A DNA stretch of 64,000 nucleotides from assembly GCF_011764445.1 (NCBI RefSeq), contig NZ_BLPG01000001.1:3534001-3598000 (forward strand), written 5' to 3'. The translations under genes and the position numbers were made by a program. The notes beneath the pieces are model-generated. The model was given only the letters and a program-made list of their open reading frames with translations. It was not told the DNA's origin and made no database searches. This DNA comes from Phytohabitans rumicis. GTDB lineage: Bacteria; Actinomycetota; Actinomycetes; Mycobacteriales; Micromonosporaceae. Shown here piece by piece: positions 34,812 through 43,890 of this stretch (the stretch's first letter is position 1; each line of letters starts with the position of its first letter).

Positions 34812-37163
34812 TTAGAGCTTTTCTATGGGGGCGTGGCGGAGGACGATCCACATGACCTGGTCGCCGAAGTCGACCTTTGCCTGGGTGCGCGCGCCGTAGC
34901 CCTCGACCTCGACGACTCGGCCCAAGCCGTAGCGCTGGTGGTTGATGCGGTCGCCGGCCGAGACGCTGGGCACCTGCGGCAGGTCGCTCGCCGTGGCCAG
35001 CTTCGCCCCGTCCACGCCGAGCCGCTCGGCCAGGCGGGCGGCCTTTGCCGTACCCCCGGCGAAGCTGCTGCGCTCCCCGCGACCGCCGCCGATACCCCCG
35101 CCCGTGCCGGACCAGGACGTGTACGCCGACTCGGTGCGCTCCCAGTGGACCAGCTCGGTCGGCAGCTCGGCGAGGAACCGCGACGCCGGGTTGTACTGCG
35201 GCTGACCCCAGGCGCCTCGGGTGACCGCCCGGGAGATGTAGAGCCGGCGCCTGGCCCGGGTGATGCCCACGTACGCCAGCCGGCGCTCCTCCTCCAGCTC
35301 GCGGTTGTCGCCCAGCGAGCGCAGGTGGGGGAAGACGCCGTCTTCGAGGCCGGACAGGAACACCACCGGGAACTCCAGGCCCTTGGCGGTGTGCAGCGTC
35401 ATGAGCGTGACCACGCCTTGGTGCTCGGGGTCGTCGCTGGGGATCTGGTCGGCGTCGGCGACGAGCGCGACCTGCTCCAGGAAGCCGGCCAGCGTGGCAG
35501 TCTCGTCCTGCCCTTCCACCCGCTCGGTGTACTCGCGGGCCACGCTCACCAGCTCCTGGAGGTTTTCCACCCGGCCGGCGTCCTGCGGGTCAAGGCTCTC
35601 CTCCAGCTCGGCCAGGTAGCCCGAGCGCTGCAGCAACGCCTCCAGGATCTCCTCGGGCGGGGCGGTCGCGGCCTGCTCGCGTACCTCGTCGAGGAGGGTG
35701 ACGAAGTCGGTGATGCCGTTGACCGCGCGGGTGGAGATGCCGGGGGCCTCGGCGGCGCGTCGCAGCGCGGCGCCGAACGAGATGCGCTCGCGGCTGGACA
35801 GCGCCTCGACGCACGCCTCGGCCCGGTCGCCGATGCCGCGTCGCGGGGTGTTGAGGATGCGGCGGATGCTCACCGTGTCGTCGTCGTTGACCACGGAACG
35901 CAGGTACGCCAGCGCGTCGCGGACCTCCTTGCGCTCGTAGAAACGCACCCCACCGACCACCTTGTACGGCAGGCCGACCCGGATGAACACCTCTTCGAAG
36001 ACGCGGGACTGGGCGTTGGTGCGGTAGAAGACGGCGACGTCGCCGGGGCGGGCCTGGTCGGCGTCGCAGAGCCGGTCGATCTCGCGGGCCACCCAGTCGG
36101 CCTCGGCGTGCTCGGTGTCCGCGACGTACCCGACGATCTGCTCGCCCGCGCCCTCCTCGCTCCAGAGCCGTTTGGGCTTGCGGGACGTGTTGCGGTCGAT
36201 GACCGCGTTGGCCGCGTTGAGGATCGTCTGGGTGGAGCGGTAGTTCTGCTCCAGGAGGATCGTGCGCGCGTCGGGATAGTCGCGCTCGAACTCCAGGATG
36301 TTGCGGATCGTGGCGCCGCGGAACGCGTAGATCGACTGGTCGGCGTCGCCGACCACGCACAGCTCCGCCGGCTCCAGGCCCGGCGTGCCGGACACCAGCT
36401 CCTTGATCAGTACGTACTGGGCGTGGTTGGTGTCCTGGTACTCGTCGACGAGCACGTGCCGGAACCGGCGCCGGTACGCCTCGGCCACGTGCGGATGCGA
36501 CTGGAGCAAGTGGACGGTCGTCATGATGAGGTCGTCGAAGTCGAGCGCGTGCGCCTCCTTGAGACGGCGCTGATACAGCGTGTACGCCTCGGCGAGCGCG
36601 CGCTCGTTGGGCCCCTTGGCCCGGTCGGCGAACGACTCGGGGTCGACCAGCTCGTTTTTGAGGTTGGACACCTGGGCGGCCAGCCCGCGGGCGGGGTAGC
36701 GCTTGGGGTCGAGGTCGAGCTCGCGAGCGACCATCTGCATCAGCCGGCGCGAGTCGTCCGCGTCGTAGATGGAGAACGTCGACTTCAGCCCGGCGTGCTC
36801 GTGCTCGGCCCGCAGGATGCGCACGCACGCGGAGTGGAACGTGGACACCCACATGAGCCGGGCGCGCCCGCCCACCAGCGCGGCCACCCGCTCCTTCATC
36901 TCGCCGGCGGCCTTGTTGGTAAACGTGATCGCGATGATCTGGCCGGGATGGACGTCCCGGGCGGCCAGCAGGTACGCGATCCGGTTGGTGAGCACGCGGG
37001 TCTTGCCGGAGCCGGCACCGGCGACGATGAGCAGGGGTGAGCCGGCGTGGACGACCGCGTCGCGCTGCGGGCCGTTGAGGCCGGCGAGCAGCTTTTCCGG
37101 GTCGGGCCGGTGGCGCCGCGGCTTTTCCGGCGCATCGGTGGGGGGTTCGAAGAGAGCATGCAT
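34812..37163 (-). CDS. pcrA: ATP-dependent DNA helicase UvrD/PcrA
   Basis: A superfamily 1A 3'-5' helicase. ATG 37163 (MHALFEPPTDAPEKPRRHRP) gives 783 residues. Motif I is GAGSGKT (about 49-55), Ia is ITFTNKAAGEM, II is VDEYQDTN, III is GDADQSIYAFRGA, IV is LEQNYRST, V is LMTLHTAKGLEFPVVF and VI is YVGITRARRRLY. The C-terminal part ends in a small Tudor-like domain (GDRINHQRYGLGRVVEVEG) that in this family contacts RNA polymerase or Ku. It acts in nucleotide-excision repair and removal of proteins from DNA. The order relative to the M23, sucCD and chorismate mutase genes recalls the mycobacterial uvrD1 locus. Confidence 0.96.
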   Translation of the reverse strand: MHALFEPPTDAPEKPRRHRPDPEKLLAGLNGPQRDAVVHAGSPLLIVAGAGSGKTRVLTNRIAYLLAARDVHPGQIIAITFTNKAAGEMKERVAALVGGRARLMWVSTFHSACVRILRAEHEHAGLKSTFSIYDADDSRRLMQMVARELDLDPKRYPARGLAAQVSNLKNELVDPESFADRAKGPNERALAEAYTLYQRRLKEAHALDFDDLIMTTVHLLQSHPHVAEAYRRRFRHVLVDEYQDTNHAQYVLIKELVSGTPGLEPAELCVVGDADQSIYAFRGATIRNILEFERDYPDARTILLEQNYRSTQTILNAANAVIDRNTSRKPKRLWSEEGAGEQIVGYVADTEHAEADWVAREIDRLCDADQARPGDVAVFYRTNAQSRVFEEVFIRVGLPYKVVGGVRFYERKEVRDALAYLRSVVNDDDTVSIRRILNTPRRGIGDRAEACVEALSSRERISFGAALRRAAEAPGISTRAVNGITDFVTLLDEVREQAATAPPEEILEALLQRSGYLAELEESLDPQDAGRVENLQELVSVAREYTERVEGQDETATLAGFLEQVALVADADQIPSDDPEHQGVVTLMTLHTAKGLEFPVVFLSGLEDGVFPHLRSLGDNRELEEERRLAYVGITRARRRLYISRAVTRGAWGQPQYNPASRFLAELPTELVHWERTESAYTSWSGTGGGIGGGRGERSSFAGGTAKAARLAERLGVDGAKLATASDLPQVPSVSAGDRINHQRYGLGRVVEVEGYGARTQAKVDFGDQVMWIVLRHAPIEKL

Positions 37164-37316
37164 CGCAGGGGCGAGTCTATGCCGAGGGACCGACACAACT
37201 TCTCCGCGCGCCGGACGGCTACTAAATCGTCACCCGGCGGATCTGGTGCGATCATCCCCTAAACGAGCACGATGACGCATGTTGTCCTGCGCATATGCGA
37301 ATTAGGGAGAGACACG

Positions 37317-39176
37317 ATGACCCCACCGCGCTCGCGCGGCCGGGCGGTACTGCGTCACCTCGCCGTACCCGCCCTCGCGCTGGCAGTAGTCGCCACGGTG
37401 CCGTTCAGTTCCGACGACTCCTCGAAGACCGCGCAGGCCGCGGCCTGGACGCCGATGTCGCCCGTCTCCGTCACCTACGGGGGTGGCCAGCACGGCGGGA
37501 CCGCCAAGGGCAACCTGCTCGGTTTCAACGACTTCCACGGCGCGATCGACCCGCCCACCGGCAGCGGCGGGCTGGTCAACGGCAACCCGGCCGGCGGCGT
37601 CGAATACCTGACCACCTGGCTCAAGAGGCTCCGCGCGGAGGCCGGCGCCGAAGGGCGCCAGTCGATCACCGTCGGGGCCGGCGACCTGGTCGGCGCCACG
37701 CCGCTGGTCAGCGCGGCCTTCCACGACGAGCCGTCCATCGAGCTGCTCAACAACGCGGGCCTGCAGGTCAGCTCCGTCGGAAACCACGAGTTCGACGAGG
37801 GTACGACGGAACTGGCGCGCCTGCAGCGGGGCGGCTGCCACCCGGTCGACGGTTGCCAGGACGGCGACGGCTTCAAGGGTGCGAAGTTCAAGTACCTGGC
37901 CGCCAACGTGGTCAAGAAAAGCACCGGGCTGCCGATCCTGCTGCCCGTGGACATCAAGCAGGTGGGCGGCGTACCGGTCGGCTTCGTCGGCATGACGCTG
38001 AAGGGCACCCCCTCGATCGTCAACCCGGCCGGCATCAGCACGGTCGAGTTCCGCGACGAGATCGAGACCGCCAACAAGTGGGCCGCGCTGCTGCGCCTCG
38101 CCGGCGTCAAGTCGATGGTCCTGCTGATCCACGAGGGTGGGGCCCAGTCGCCGCCACCCACGCCGCAGCCGGTCGACGGGTGCGCGAACTTCGCCGGCCC
38201 GATCACCAACATCGTGGCCGGCCTGCGGCCCGAGTTCGGCATCGTGGTCTCCGGCCACACGCACCGGTTCTACTCGTGCCAGCTGCCCAACTCCGCGGGC
38301 GCCCCGACGGTCGTCACCAGCGCCGGCAGCAACGGCGTCCTGGTGACCGACATCGACTTCACGCTGGACAAGCGCAGCGGCAAGTTCGCCGAGGTCGCCG
38401 CGCGCAACGTCATCGTGGAGAACGGCGTACGCAACCCCGACGGCACCTGGCAGATCGGCCCGGGCGGCGTGCCCGTGCGCAACCCCGACCTGGTGGACGC
38501 GAGCGCGAAGGTGATCGCCGACAAGTACCGGACCGCGGTCGCACCGATCGCCAACCGGGTGGTCGGCAAGATCACCGCCGACATCACCACGGCCACCACG
38601 GCCGCCGGTGAGAGCGCACTCGGCGACGTGATCGCGGACGCGCAGCTGGCGTACACGACGTCGGCGGCGGGTGCGCAGATCGCCCTGATGAACCCGGGTG
38701 GCATCCGGGCGCCGTTGACGTTCGCCAACTCGCCCGGCGGCGAGGCTCCCGGCGACGTCACGTACGGCGAGTGCTTCACGGTGCAGCCGTTCAACAACCT
38801 GGTGGCGACCCAGACCCTCACCGGCGCACTGCTCAAGGAGGTGCTGGAGCAGCAGTTCGTGGGCTTCGGCGGGCAGACGGTCCAGCGCATCCTGCAGGTC
38901 TCGGCCGGCTTCACGTACTCCTGGGACTCGACGCAGGCGCCCGGCTCGAAGGTCAGCAACCTGGCCCTGAACGGCGTGCCGATCGACCCGGCGGCGACGT
39001 ACCGGGTGACCACGAACGACTTCCTGGCCAACGGCGGCGACGGGTTCACCCGGCTCACCGCCGGCACCGACCGGGCCACCGCGCCCGGGTTCGACGTGGA
39101 CGCCCTGGTGGCGTACCTGGGCGCCGGCGCCCCGGTCGCCCCCGGACCGCAAAACCGCATCGCCAAGCTCGCCTGA
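37317..39176 (+). CDS. Secreted 5'-nucleotidase/UshA-type metallophosphatase
   Basis: ATG 37317 gives 619 residues with a Tat- or Sec-like signal (basic PPRSRGRAVLRH, then a hydrophobic stretch, cut near AQAAA). The N-terminal metallophosphoesterase domain has LLGFNDFHGAID, GNHEFDEG (about residue 158) and VVSGHTHRFYSC (about 315), holding a dimetal site. The C-terminal 5'-nucleotidase domain has GESALGDVIADAQL, NPGGIRAPL and TNDFLANGGDGF. It should release nucleosides and phosphate from extracellular nucleotides. It starts about 150 bases from the divergent helicase gene and ends at a family B hairpin. Confidence 0.93.
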   Translation: MTPPRSRGRAVLRHLAVPALALAVVATVPFSSDDSSKTAQAAAWTPMSPVSVTYGGGQHGGTAKGNLLGFNDFHGAIDPPTGSGGLVNGNPAGGVEYLTTWLKRLRAEAGAEGRQSITVGAGDLVGATPLVSAAFHDEPSIELLNNAGLQVSSVGNHEFDEGTTELARLQRGGCHPVDGCQDGDGFKGAKFKYLAANVVKKSTGLPILLPVDIKQVGGVPVGFVGMTLKGTPSIVNPAGISTVEFRDEIETANKWAALLRLAGVKSMVLLIHEGGAQSPPPTPQPVDGCANFAGPITNIVAGLRPEFGIVVSGHTHRFYSCQLPNSAGAPTVVTSAGSNGVLVTDIDFTLDKRSGKFAEVAARNVIVENGVRNPDGTWQIGPGGVPVRNPDLVDASAKVIADKYRTAVAPIANRVVGKITADITTATTAAGESALGDVIADAQLAYTTSAAGAQIALMNPGGIRAPLTFANSPGGEAPGDVTYGECFTVQPFNNLVATQTLTGALLKEVLEQQFVGFGGQTVQRILQVSAGFTYSWDSTQAPGSKVSNLALNGVPIDPAATYRVTTNDFLANGGDGFTRLTAGTDRATAPGFDVDALVAYLGAGAPVAPGPQNRIAKLA

Positions 39177-39179
39177 GCG

Positions 39180-39235
39180 GTTAGGAAGGGCCCCCTGCTA
39201 TGCAAAAAGTGATTGCAGGGGGCCCTTCCTTGCAC
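39180..39235. terminator. Family B hairpin repeat, copy 5
   Basis: GTTAGGAAGGGCCCCCTG ... CAGGGGGCCCTTCCTTGCAC with the loop GCAAAAAGTG. It follows the nucleotidase stop. Its last bases (TTGCAC, 39230-39235) double as the likely -35 box of the chorismate mutase leader promoter. Confidence 0.75.
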
Positions 39236-39259
39236 GACGGCGGGCGGCGCTGGCATACT
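39230..39259 (+). promoter_or_regulatory. Candidate promoter of the chorismate mutase leader
   Basis: TTGCAC (39230-39235), an 18-base spacer and CATACT (39254-39259) place the transcription start near 39266-39267, at the GTG of the leader peptide. The leader would then be leaderless. Confidence 0.55.
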
Positions 39260-39266
39260 TCAGCCC

Positions 39267-39335
39267 GTGGTTCAGCAGGTGCGGCGTTACTTTAGCTACG
39301 GCTCCGGGAGTCCGGCAGCCGTAGGTCGCGCCTGA
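39267..39335 (+). CDS. Leader peptide with Tyr-Phe-Ser-Tyr codons
   Basis: GTG 39267 to TGA 39333-39335 encodes 22 residues, VVQQVRRYFSYGSGSPAAVG followed by RA. Three of four consecutive codons (TAC TTT AGC TAC, 39288-39299) specify aromatic residues, and TTT is rare in DNA this rich in GC. The codons directly precede the left arm of a hairpin that overlaps an antiterminator pairing with the terminator at 39350-39380. This is how attenuator leader peptides are built. The downstream gene is chorismate mutase, the branch-point enzyme to Tyr and Phe. No expression evidence exists; the call rests on codon content and RNA structure. Confidence 0.7.
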   Translation: MVQQVRRYFSYGSGSPAAVGRA

Positions 39336-39380
39336 TCACAAGACCTACCAAAGCCCCGGTCTCCTGGAGTCCGGGGCTTT
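39296..39380 (+). promoter_or_regulatory. Transcription attenuator: pause hairpin, antiterminator and terminator
   Basis: Hairpin 1 pairs CTACGGCT (39296-39303) with AGCCGTAG (39317-39324), extended inside by CCGG/CCGG. The terminator pairs AAAGCCCCGG (39350-39359) perfectly with 39371-39380. CCGGGAGTCCGG (39304-39315) can instead pair with CCGGTCTCCTGG (39356-39367), 11 of 12 positions including one G-U. That pairing would break both hairpin 1 and the terminator. A ribosome stalled on the aromatic codons would cover the left arm of hairpin 1 and favour the antiterminator. A further 7-bp pairing, GTAGGTC (39321-39327) with 39342-39348, is possible. There is no T-run after the terminator stem. 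Confidence 0.7.
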
Positions 39381-39427
39381 CGTGCATCCGGGCTCCAGTG
39401 ACCGGGACCCACGACAGGGAGTACGCG

Positions 39428-39742
39428 ATGGCCACCGACGTGGTGGAGCAGCCCGGCAAGCCGGCCAACGGCCACGAGACGGGCACAGAGGCCCCAGACG
39501 CGGCCGAACGCATCATCGAGATACGGGAACGCATCGACGAGATCGACAGCGCCCTGATCGCGCTCTGGCAGGAGCGGGCGGCCCTGTCCCAGCAGGTCGG
39601 GGCGACCCGGGTGGCCTCGGGCGGCACCCGGCTCGTGCTGTCTCGCGAGCGGGAGATCCTGGACCGCTTCCGCAACGCCCTGGGCACCGACGGCACCCAA
39701 CTGGCCCTGCTCATCCTCCGCGCCGGCCGCGGCCCCCTCTGA
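39428..39742 (+). CDS. Chorismate mutase (AroQ type)
   Basis: A 104-residue protein from ATG 39428, with GGGA upstream. After a 25-residue polar N-terminus comes the AroQ helix core: [30 protein letters not shown], with the conserved Arg, Asp and Arg/Gln pattern, then LSREREILDRFRNALG and a final helix. It converts chorismate to prephenate, the first step to Phe and Tyr. Its small size fits the actinobacterial single-domain form, which in mycobacteria works together with DAHP synthase. Expression is probably controlled by the aromatic attenuator upstream. Its stop faces the end of the convergent transporter operon with a 22-base gap. Confidence 0.88.
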   Translation: MATDVVEQPGKPANGHETGTEAPDAAERIIEIRERIDEIDSALIALWQERAALSQQVGATRVASGGTRLVLSREREILDRFRNALGTDGTQLALLILRAGRGPL

Positions 39743-39764
39743 GGAGGGCCGCGCCGGTACGGGG

Positions 39765-40803
39765 CTAGATCGTCCGGGTCGGGAGCTCGGTCAGGTCGCC
39801 GGCCTCGTGGGTGGCGACGATCTCGCGCTTTTCGGCGAAGTGGCAGGCGCTCGGGTGGTCGGAACTGTCGCGGACCTCCAGCGCCGGCACCTCGCGGGCG
39901 CAGATCTCCTGCGCTTTCCAGCACCGGGTACGGAAGCGGCACCCGGACGGCGGGTTGGTCGGGCTGGGCACGTCGCCGGTCAGCCGGATGATCGCCTTGT
40001 TCCGCCGGCTGTTCGGGTCGGGCACCGGCACGGCCGAGAGCAGCGCCTGGGTGTACGGGTGGGTCGGCCGCTCGTAGATCTCGTCCTCGGTGCCGACCTC
40101 GACGATCTTGCCGAGGTACATCACCGCGACCCGGTCCGACAGGTGCCGGACCACCGACAGGTCGTGCGCGATGAAGATGTACGACAGGCCGAATTCGTTC
40201 TGCAGCGTCTCCAGCAGGTTCATCACCTGCGCCTGGATCGACACGTCCAGGGCGCTGACCGGCTCGTCGCAGACGATGATCTCGGGCCGCAGCGCCAGCG
40301 CGCGGGCGATCCCGATGCGCTGCCGCTGGCCGCCGGAGAACTGGTGCGGGTAGCGGTTGATGTGCTCGGGGTTGAGCCCGACCACCTCCAGCAGGTCCTG
40401 CACCTTCTGCCGCCGGCTGCCCTTGGGCGCCACCTCCGGATGGATCTCGTACGGCTCGCCGACCAGGTCGCCGACCGTCATCCGGGGGTTCAGCGAGGTG
40501 TACGGGTCCTGCATGACCAGCTGGATGTTGCGCCGGAGCCGGCGCAGGCCGCTCGCGCTCAGCTTGTAGATGTCCTGCCCGTTGAACGTCACGCCGCCGC
40601 TGGTGGGCGTCTCCAGGTGCATAAGGACGCGGGCCAGGGTCGACTTGCCGCAGCCGGACTCGCCCACCACGCCGAGCGTCTCGCCCTTGTGCAGGTCGAA
40701 CGTCACACCGTCGACCGCCTGGACGTGCCCGATGGTCTTCTTGAAGACGATCCCGCGGGTCACCGGGTAGTACTTGACCAGATCGCGGACCTCGAGGATG
40801 GTC

Positions 40804-40811
<8 letters not shown>
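39765..40811 (-). CDS. dppF: Peptide ABC transporter ATP-binding protein (DppF/OppF)
   Basis: A 348-residue ATPase from GTG 40811, overlapping the dppD stop by eight bases. Walker A is [12 protein letters not shown] (about residue 53), the signature [15 protein letters not shown] (about 165), and Walker [13 protein letters not shown]. The C-terminal oligopeptide_HPY extension includes [20 protein letters not shown] and several Cys, which in this family may hold an iron-sulfur cluster. It pairs with DppD to power peptide import. It is the last gene of a five-gene operon reading dppA-B-C-D-F. Confidence 0.94.
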
Positions 40812-41841
<1,030 letters not shown>

Positions 41842-41849
41842 CGGATCTC

Positions 41850-42824
41850 CTACCGGAGCTTCGGGTCGAGGGCCTCGCGGACCGCCTCGCCGAGCATCAC
41901 AAAGCTCAGCACGGCGGCGACGAGGAACGCGGAGGGGAAGACCAGCCAGTACCACGCGACCCGGAGGTAACTCTGCGAGTCGTTGATCATGACGCCCCAG
42001 GACACGACCGGCGACTGCAGGCCGACGCCGAGGTAGGACAACGTCGCCTCGGCGCCGATGAACACGCCGACCAGGATCGTCGCGTACACGAGCACGGGGG
42101 CCAGGCAGTTCGGGATCAGGTGCTTGAAGATGATCCGGGTGTTGCTGGCACCCAGCGCCCGCGCCGCGATCACGTAGTCCGCCCGCTTGGCGGCCAGCAC
42201 GCTCGACCGCATGATCCGCATCGCGACCGGCCACACAAGAACGATCAGTGCCATGATGACCAGGCCGATGATCTTCCACTGACTCGCCGTGGCGCCCTTG
42301 GGGTTGAGCGAGAAGAGGATGACGATCGCGCCGAGCACGAACGGCAGCCCGAAGAAGATGTCGGCGATGCGGGACAGCAGCGAGTCGACCCAGCCGCCGC
42401 GGAAGCCGGCGAGCACGCCGACCAGGCTGCCGACCACCACCGTGCCGAACGTGGCGGTGACGGCCACGATGATCGACGCGCGGGCGCCGTAGATCGTGCG
42501 GGCGTAGATGTCCCGCCCCTGGATGTCGTAACCGAACCAGCCGTGCGCGCCGGGGCCCTGCAGGCTCCGGCTGAGGGTGCCCTGGGTGGGGCTCTCGTTG
42601 GTGAACAGCCACGGGAACGCGGCCATCAGCACGAACAGCAGGATGAACGCCGCGGAGATCCAGAAGAGAGGCTTGTGGCGCAGGTCGTACCAGGCGTCGC
42701 CCATGAGCCCGCGCGGCTTGTCGCGTTTCGGCGCGGCGCCCGCCGGCGGGGCCGTCTCGACGACGGCACCGGGCTGCTCGGGTGGCGGGGAGGTGACCAG
42801 CGAGCCGGAAGTGGGGTCACTCAT
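41850..42824 (-). CDS. dppC: Peptide ABC transporter permease (DppC/OppC)
   Basis: A 324-residue inner-membrane permease from ATG 42824, overlapping the dppB stop. A 60-residue cytoplasmic start rich in Pro and Ala precedes about six membrane helices. The EAA loop, which docks with the ATPases, reads DYVIAARALGASNTRIIFKH (about residue 220). HGWFGYDIQGRDIYAR is the usual OppC N-terminal-domain motif. Confidence 0.94.
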   Translation of the reverse strand: MSDPTSGSLVTSPPPEQPGAVVETAPPAGAAPKRDKPRGLMGDAWYDLRHKPLFWISAAFILLFVLMAAFPWLFTNESPTQGTLSRSLQGPGAHGWFGYDIQGRDIYARTIYGARASIIVAVTATFGTVVVGSLVGVLAGFRGGWVDSLLSRIADIFFGLPFVLGAIVILFSLNPKGATASQWKIIGLVIMALIVLVWPVAMRIMRSSVLAAKRADYVIAARALGASNTRIIFKHLIPNCLAPVLVYATILVGVFIGAEATLSYLGVGLQSPVVSWGVMINDSQSYLRVAWYWLVFPSAFLVAAVLSFVMLGEAVREALDPKLR

Positions 42825-43743
42825 AGCGGATCCTCGGGTCGAGAGCGGCGTAGAGCAGGTCGACCAGCAGGTTCATCAACAGGTAGACCAGCACCAGGAC
42901 GACCACGATGCCGACCACCGTCGCGCCTTCCTTGGTGACGATGGCCCGGAAGACCTCCCGGCCGATGCCGTTGATGCTGAAGATCCCCTCGGTCACGATC
43001 GCGCCGCCCATCAAGGCGCCGAGGTCGGTGCCGAGGAAGGTGACCACGGGGATAAGCGAGTTACGCAGCAGGTGTACCCCAACCACCCGGCGCTGCGGCA
43101 GACCCTTGGCGATCGCCGTGCGGACGTAGTCGGAGCGCTGGTTCTCCGCGATGCTGGTGCGGGTGAGCCGGGCGACGTACGCCATCGACCCGCTGGCCAG
43201 GACGAAGCCGGGCAAGATCAACTCACTGAACGCCGGCGGGTTGGAGACGGTCGGGTTGACGATGCCCCACCGCACGCCGAAGAGGTACTGCAGCAGGAAG
43301 CCGGCGACGAACACCGGGATCGCGACGAGGAAGAGCGTCGAGACCAGGACGAGGTTGTCGACGAAGCCACCCCGCCGCAGACCCGTGATCACGCCGGCGG
43401 TAAGGCCGATGACGCCCTCGATCAGGAGGGCCACCATCGCCAGCTTCAGCGTGTTCGGGTACGCCTGCACGATGATGTCGCTGATCTCGCGACCGCCGAA
43501 CGTCGTCCCGAAGTCACCCCGCAAGAGGTGACTCATGTAGAAGAAGTACTGCACCGGCAGCGGGTCGTCCAGGTGGTATTTCTCGGTCATCGACTGGACG
43601 AAGGAGTCGGGGCAGGGGCGCTCGCCGCACTTGCCCGCGAAGGGGTCGCCCGGCACCGACCAGACGAGCCAATAGATCAACAGCGTGGTCCCGAAGAAGA
43701 CAGGGATCAGCTGGAGCAGCCGCCTCAAGACGTAACGGCCCAT
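42817..43743 (-). CDS. dppB: Peptide ABC transporter permease (DppB/OppB)
   Basis: A 308-residue permease, MGRYVLRRLLQLIPVFFGTT, with about six membrane helices. The EAA loop is DYVRTAIAKGLPQRRVVGVH (about residue 215). VPGDPFAGKCGERPCPDS is the conserved periplasmic loop region after helix 1. It forms the heterodimeric channel with DppC. Confidence 0.94.
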   Translation of the reverse strand: MGRYVLRRLLQLIPVFFGTTLLIYWLVWSVPGDPFAGKCGERPCPDSFVQSMTEKYHLDDPLPVQYFFYMSHLLRGDFGTTFGGREISDIIVQAYPNTLKLAMVALLIEGVIGLTAGVITGLRRGGFVDNLVLVSTLFLVAIPVFVAGFLLQYLFGVRWGIVNPTVSNPPAFSELILPGFVLASGSMAYVARLTRTSIAENQRSDYVRTAIAKGLPQRRVVGVHLLRNSLIPVVTFLGTDLGALMGGAIVTEGIFSINGIGREVFRAIVTKEGATVVGIVVVLVLVYLLMNLLVDLLYAALDPRIRYE

Positions 43744-43830
43744 GGGTCCTCCAGATAGCGGCGTCCTGATTGACGCCCGGACACGGATGCCGGCGGCGCC
43801 GCCTTGGGGTGCATGGCGGGCCGCCGGGTA

Positions 43831-43872
43831 ACCCCGGGCCCGGCTACCTGATGATGGTATGCCAGGCCCGGG
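43831..43872 (-). repeat. Intercistronic hairpin between the binding-protein and dppB genes
   Basis: Nine-base perfect arms CCCCGGGCC (43831-43839) and GGCCCGGGG (43864-43872). Hairpins in this position commonly stabilise or partly terminate binding-protein mRNA so that it exceeds permease mRNA. Confidence 0.6.
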
Positions 43873-43890
43873 GCCTTGGAACCTACCTGG

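Noticed and set aside
34833-37040. 735-codon frame opposite pcrA
   Set aside because: Antisense shadow; all helicase motifs are on the minus strand.
39240-39400. tRNA or T-box in the chorismate mutase leader
   Set aside because: No cloverleaf, no CCA and no T-box sequence (TGGNACCGCG); the structure is explained by leader-peptide attenuation.
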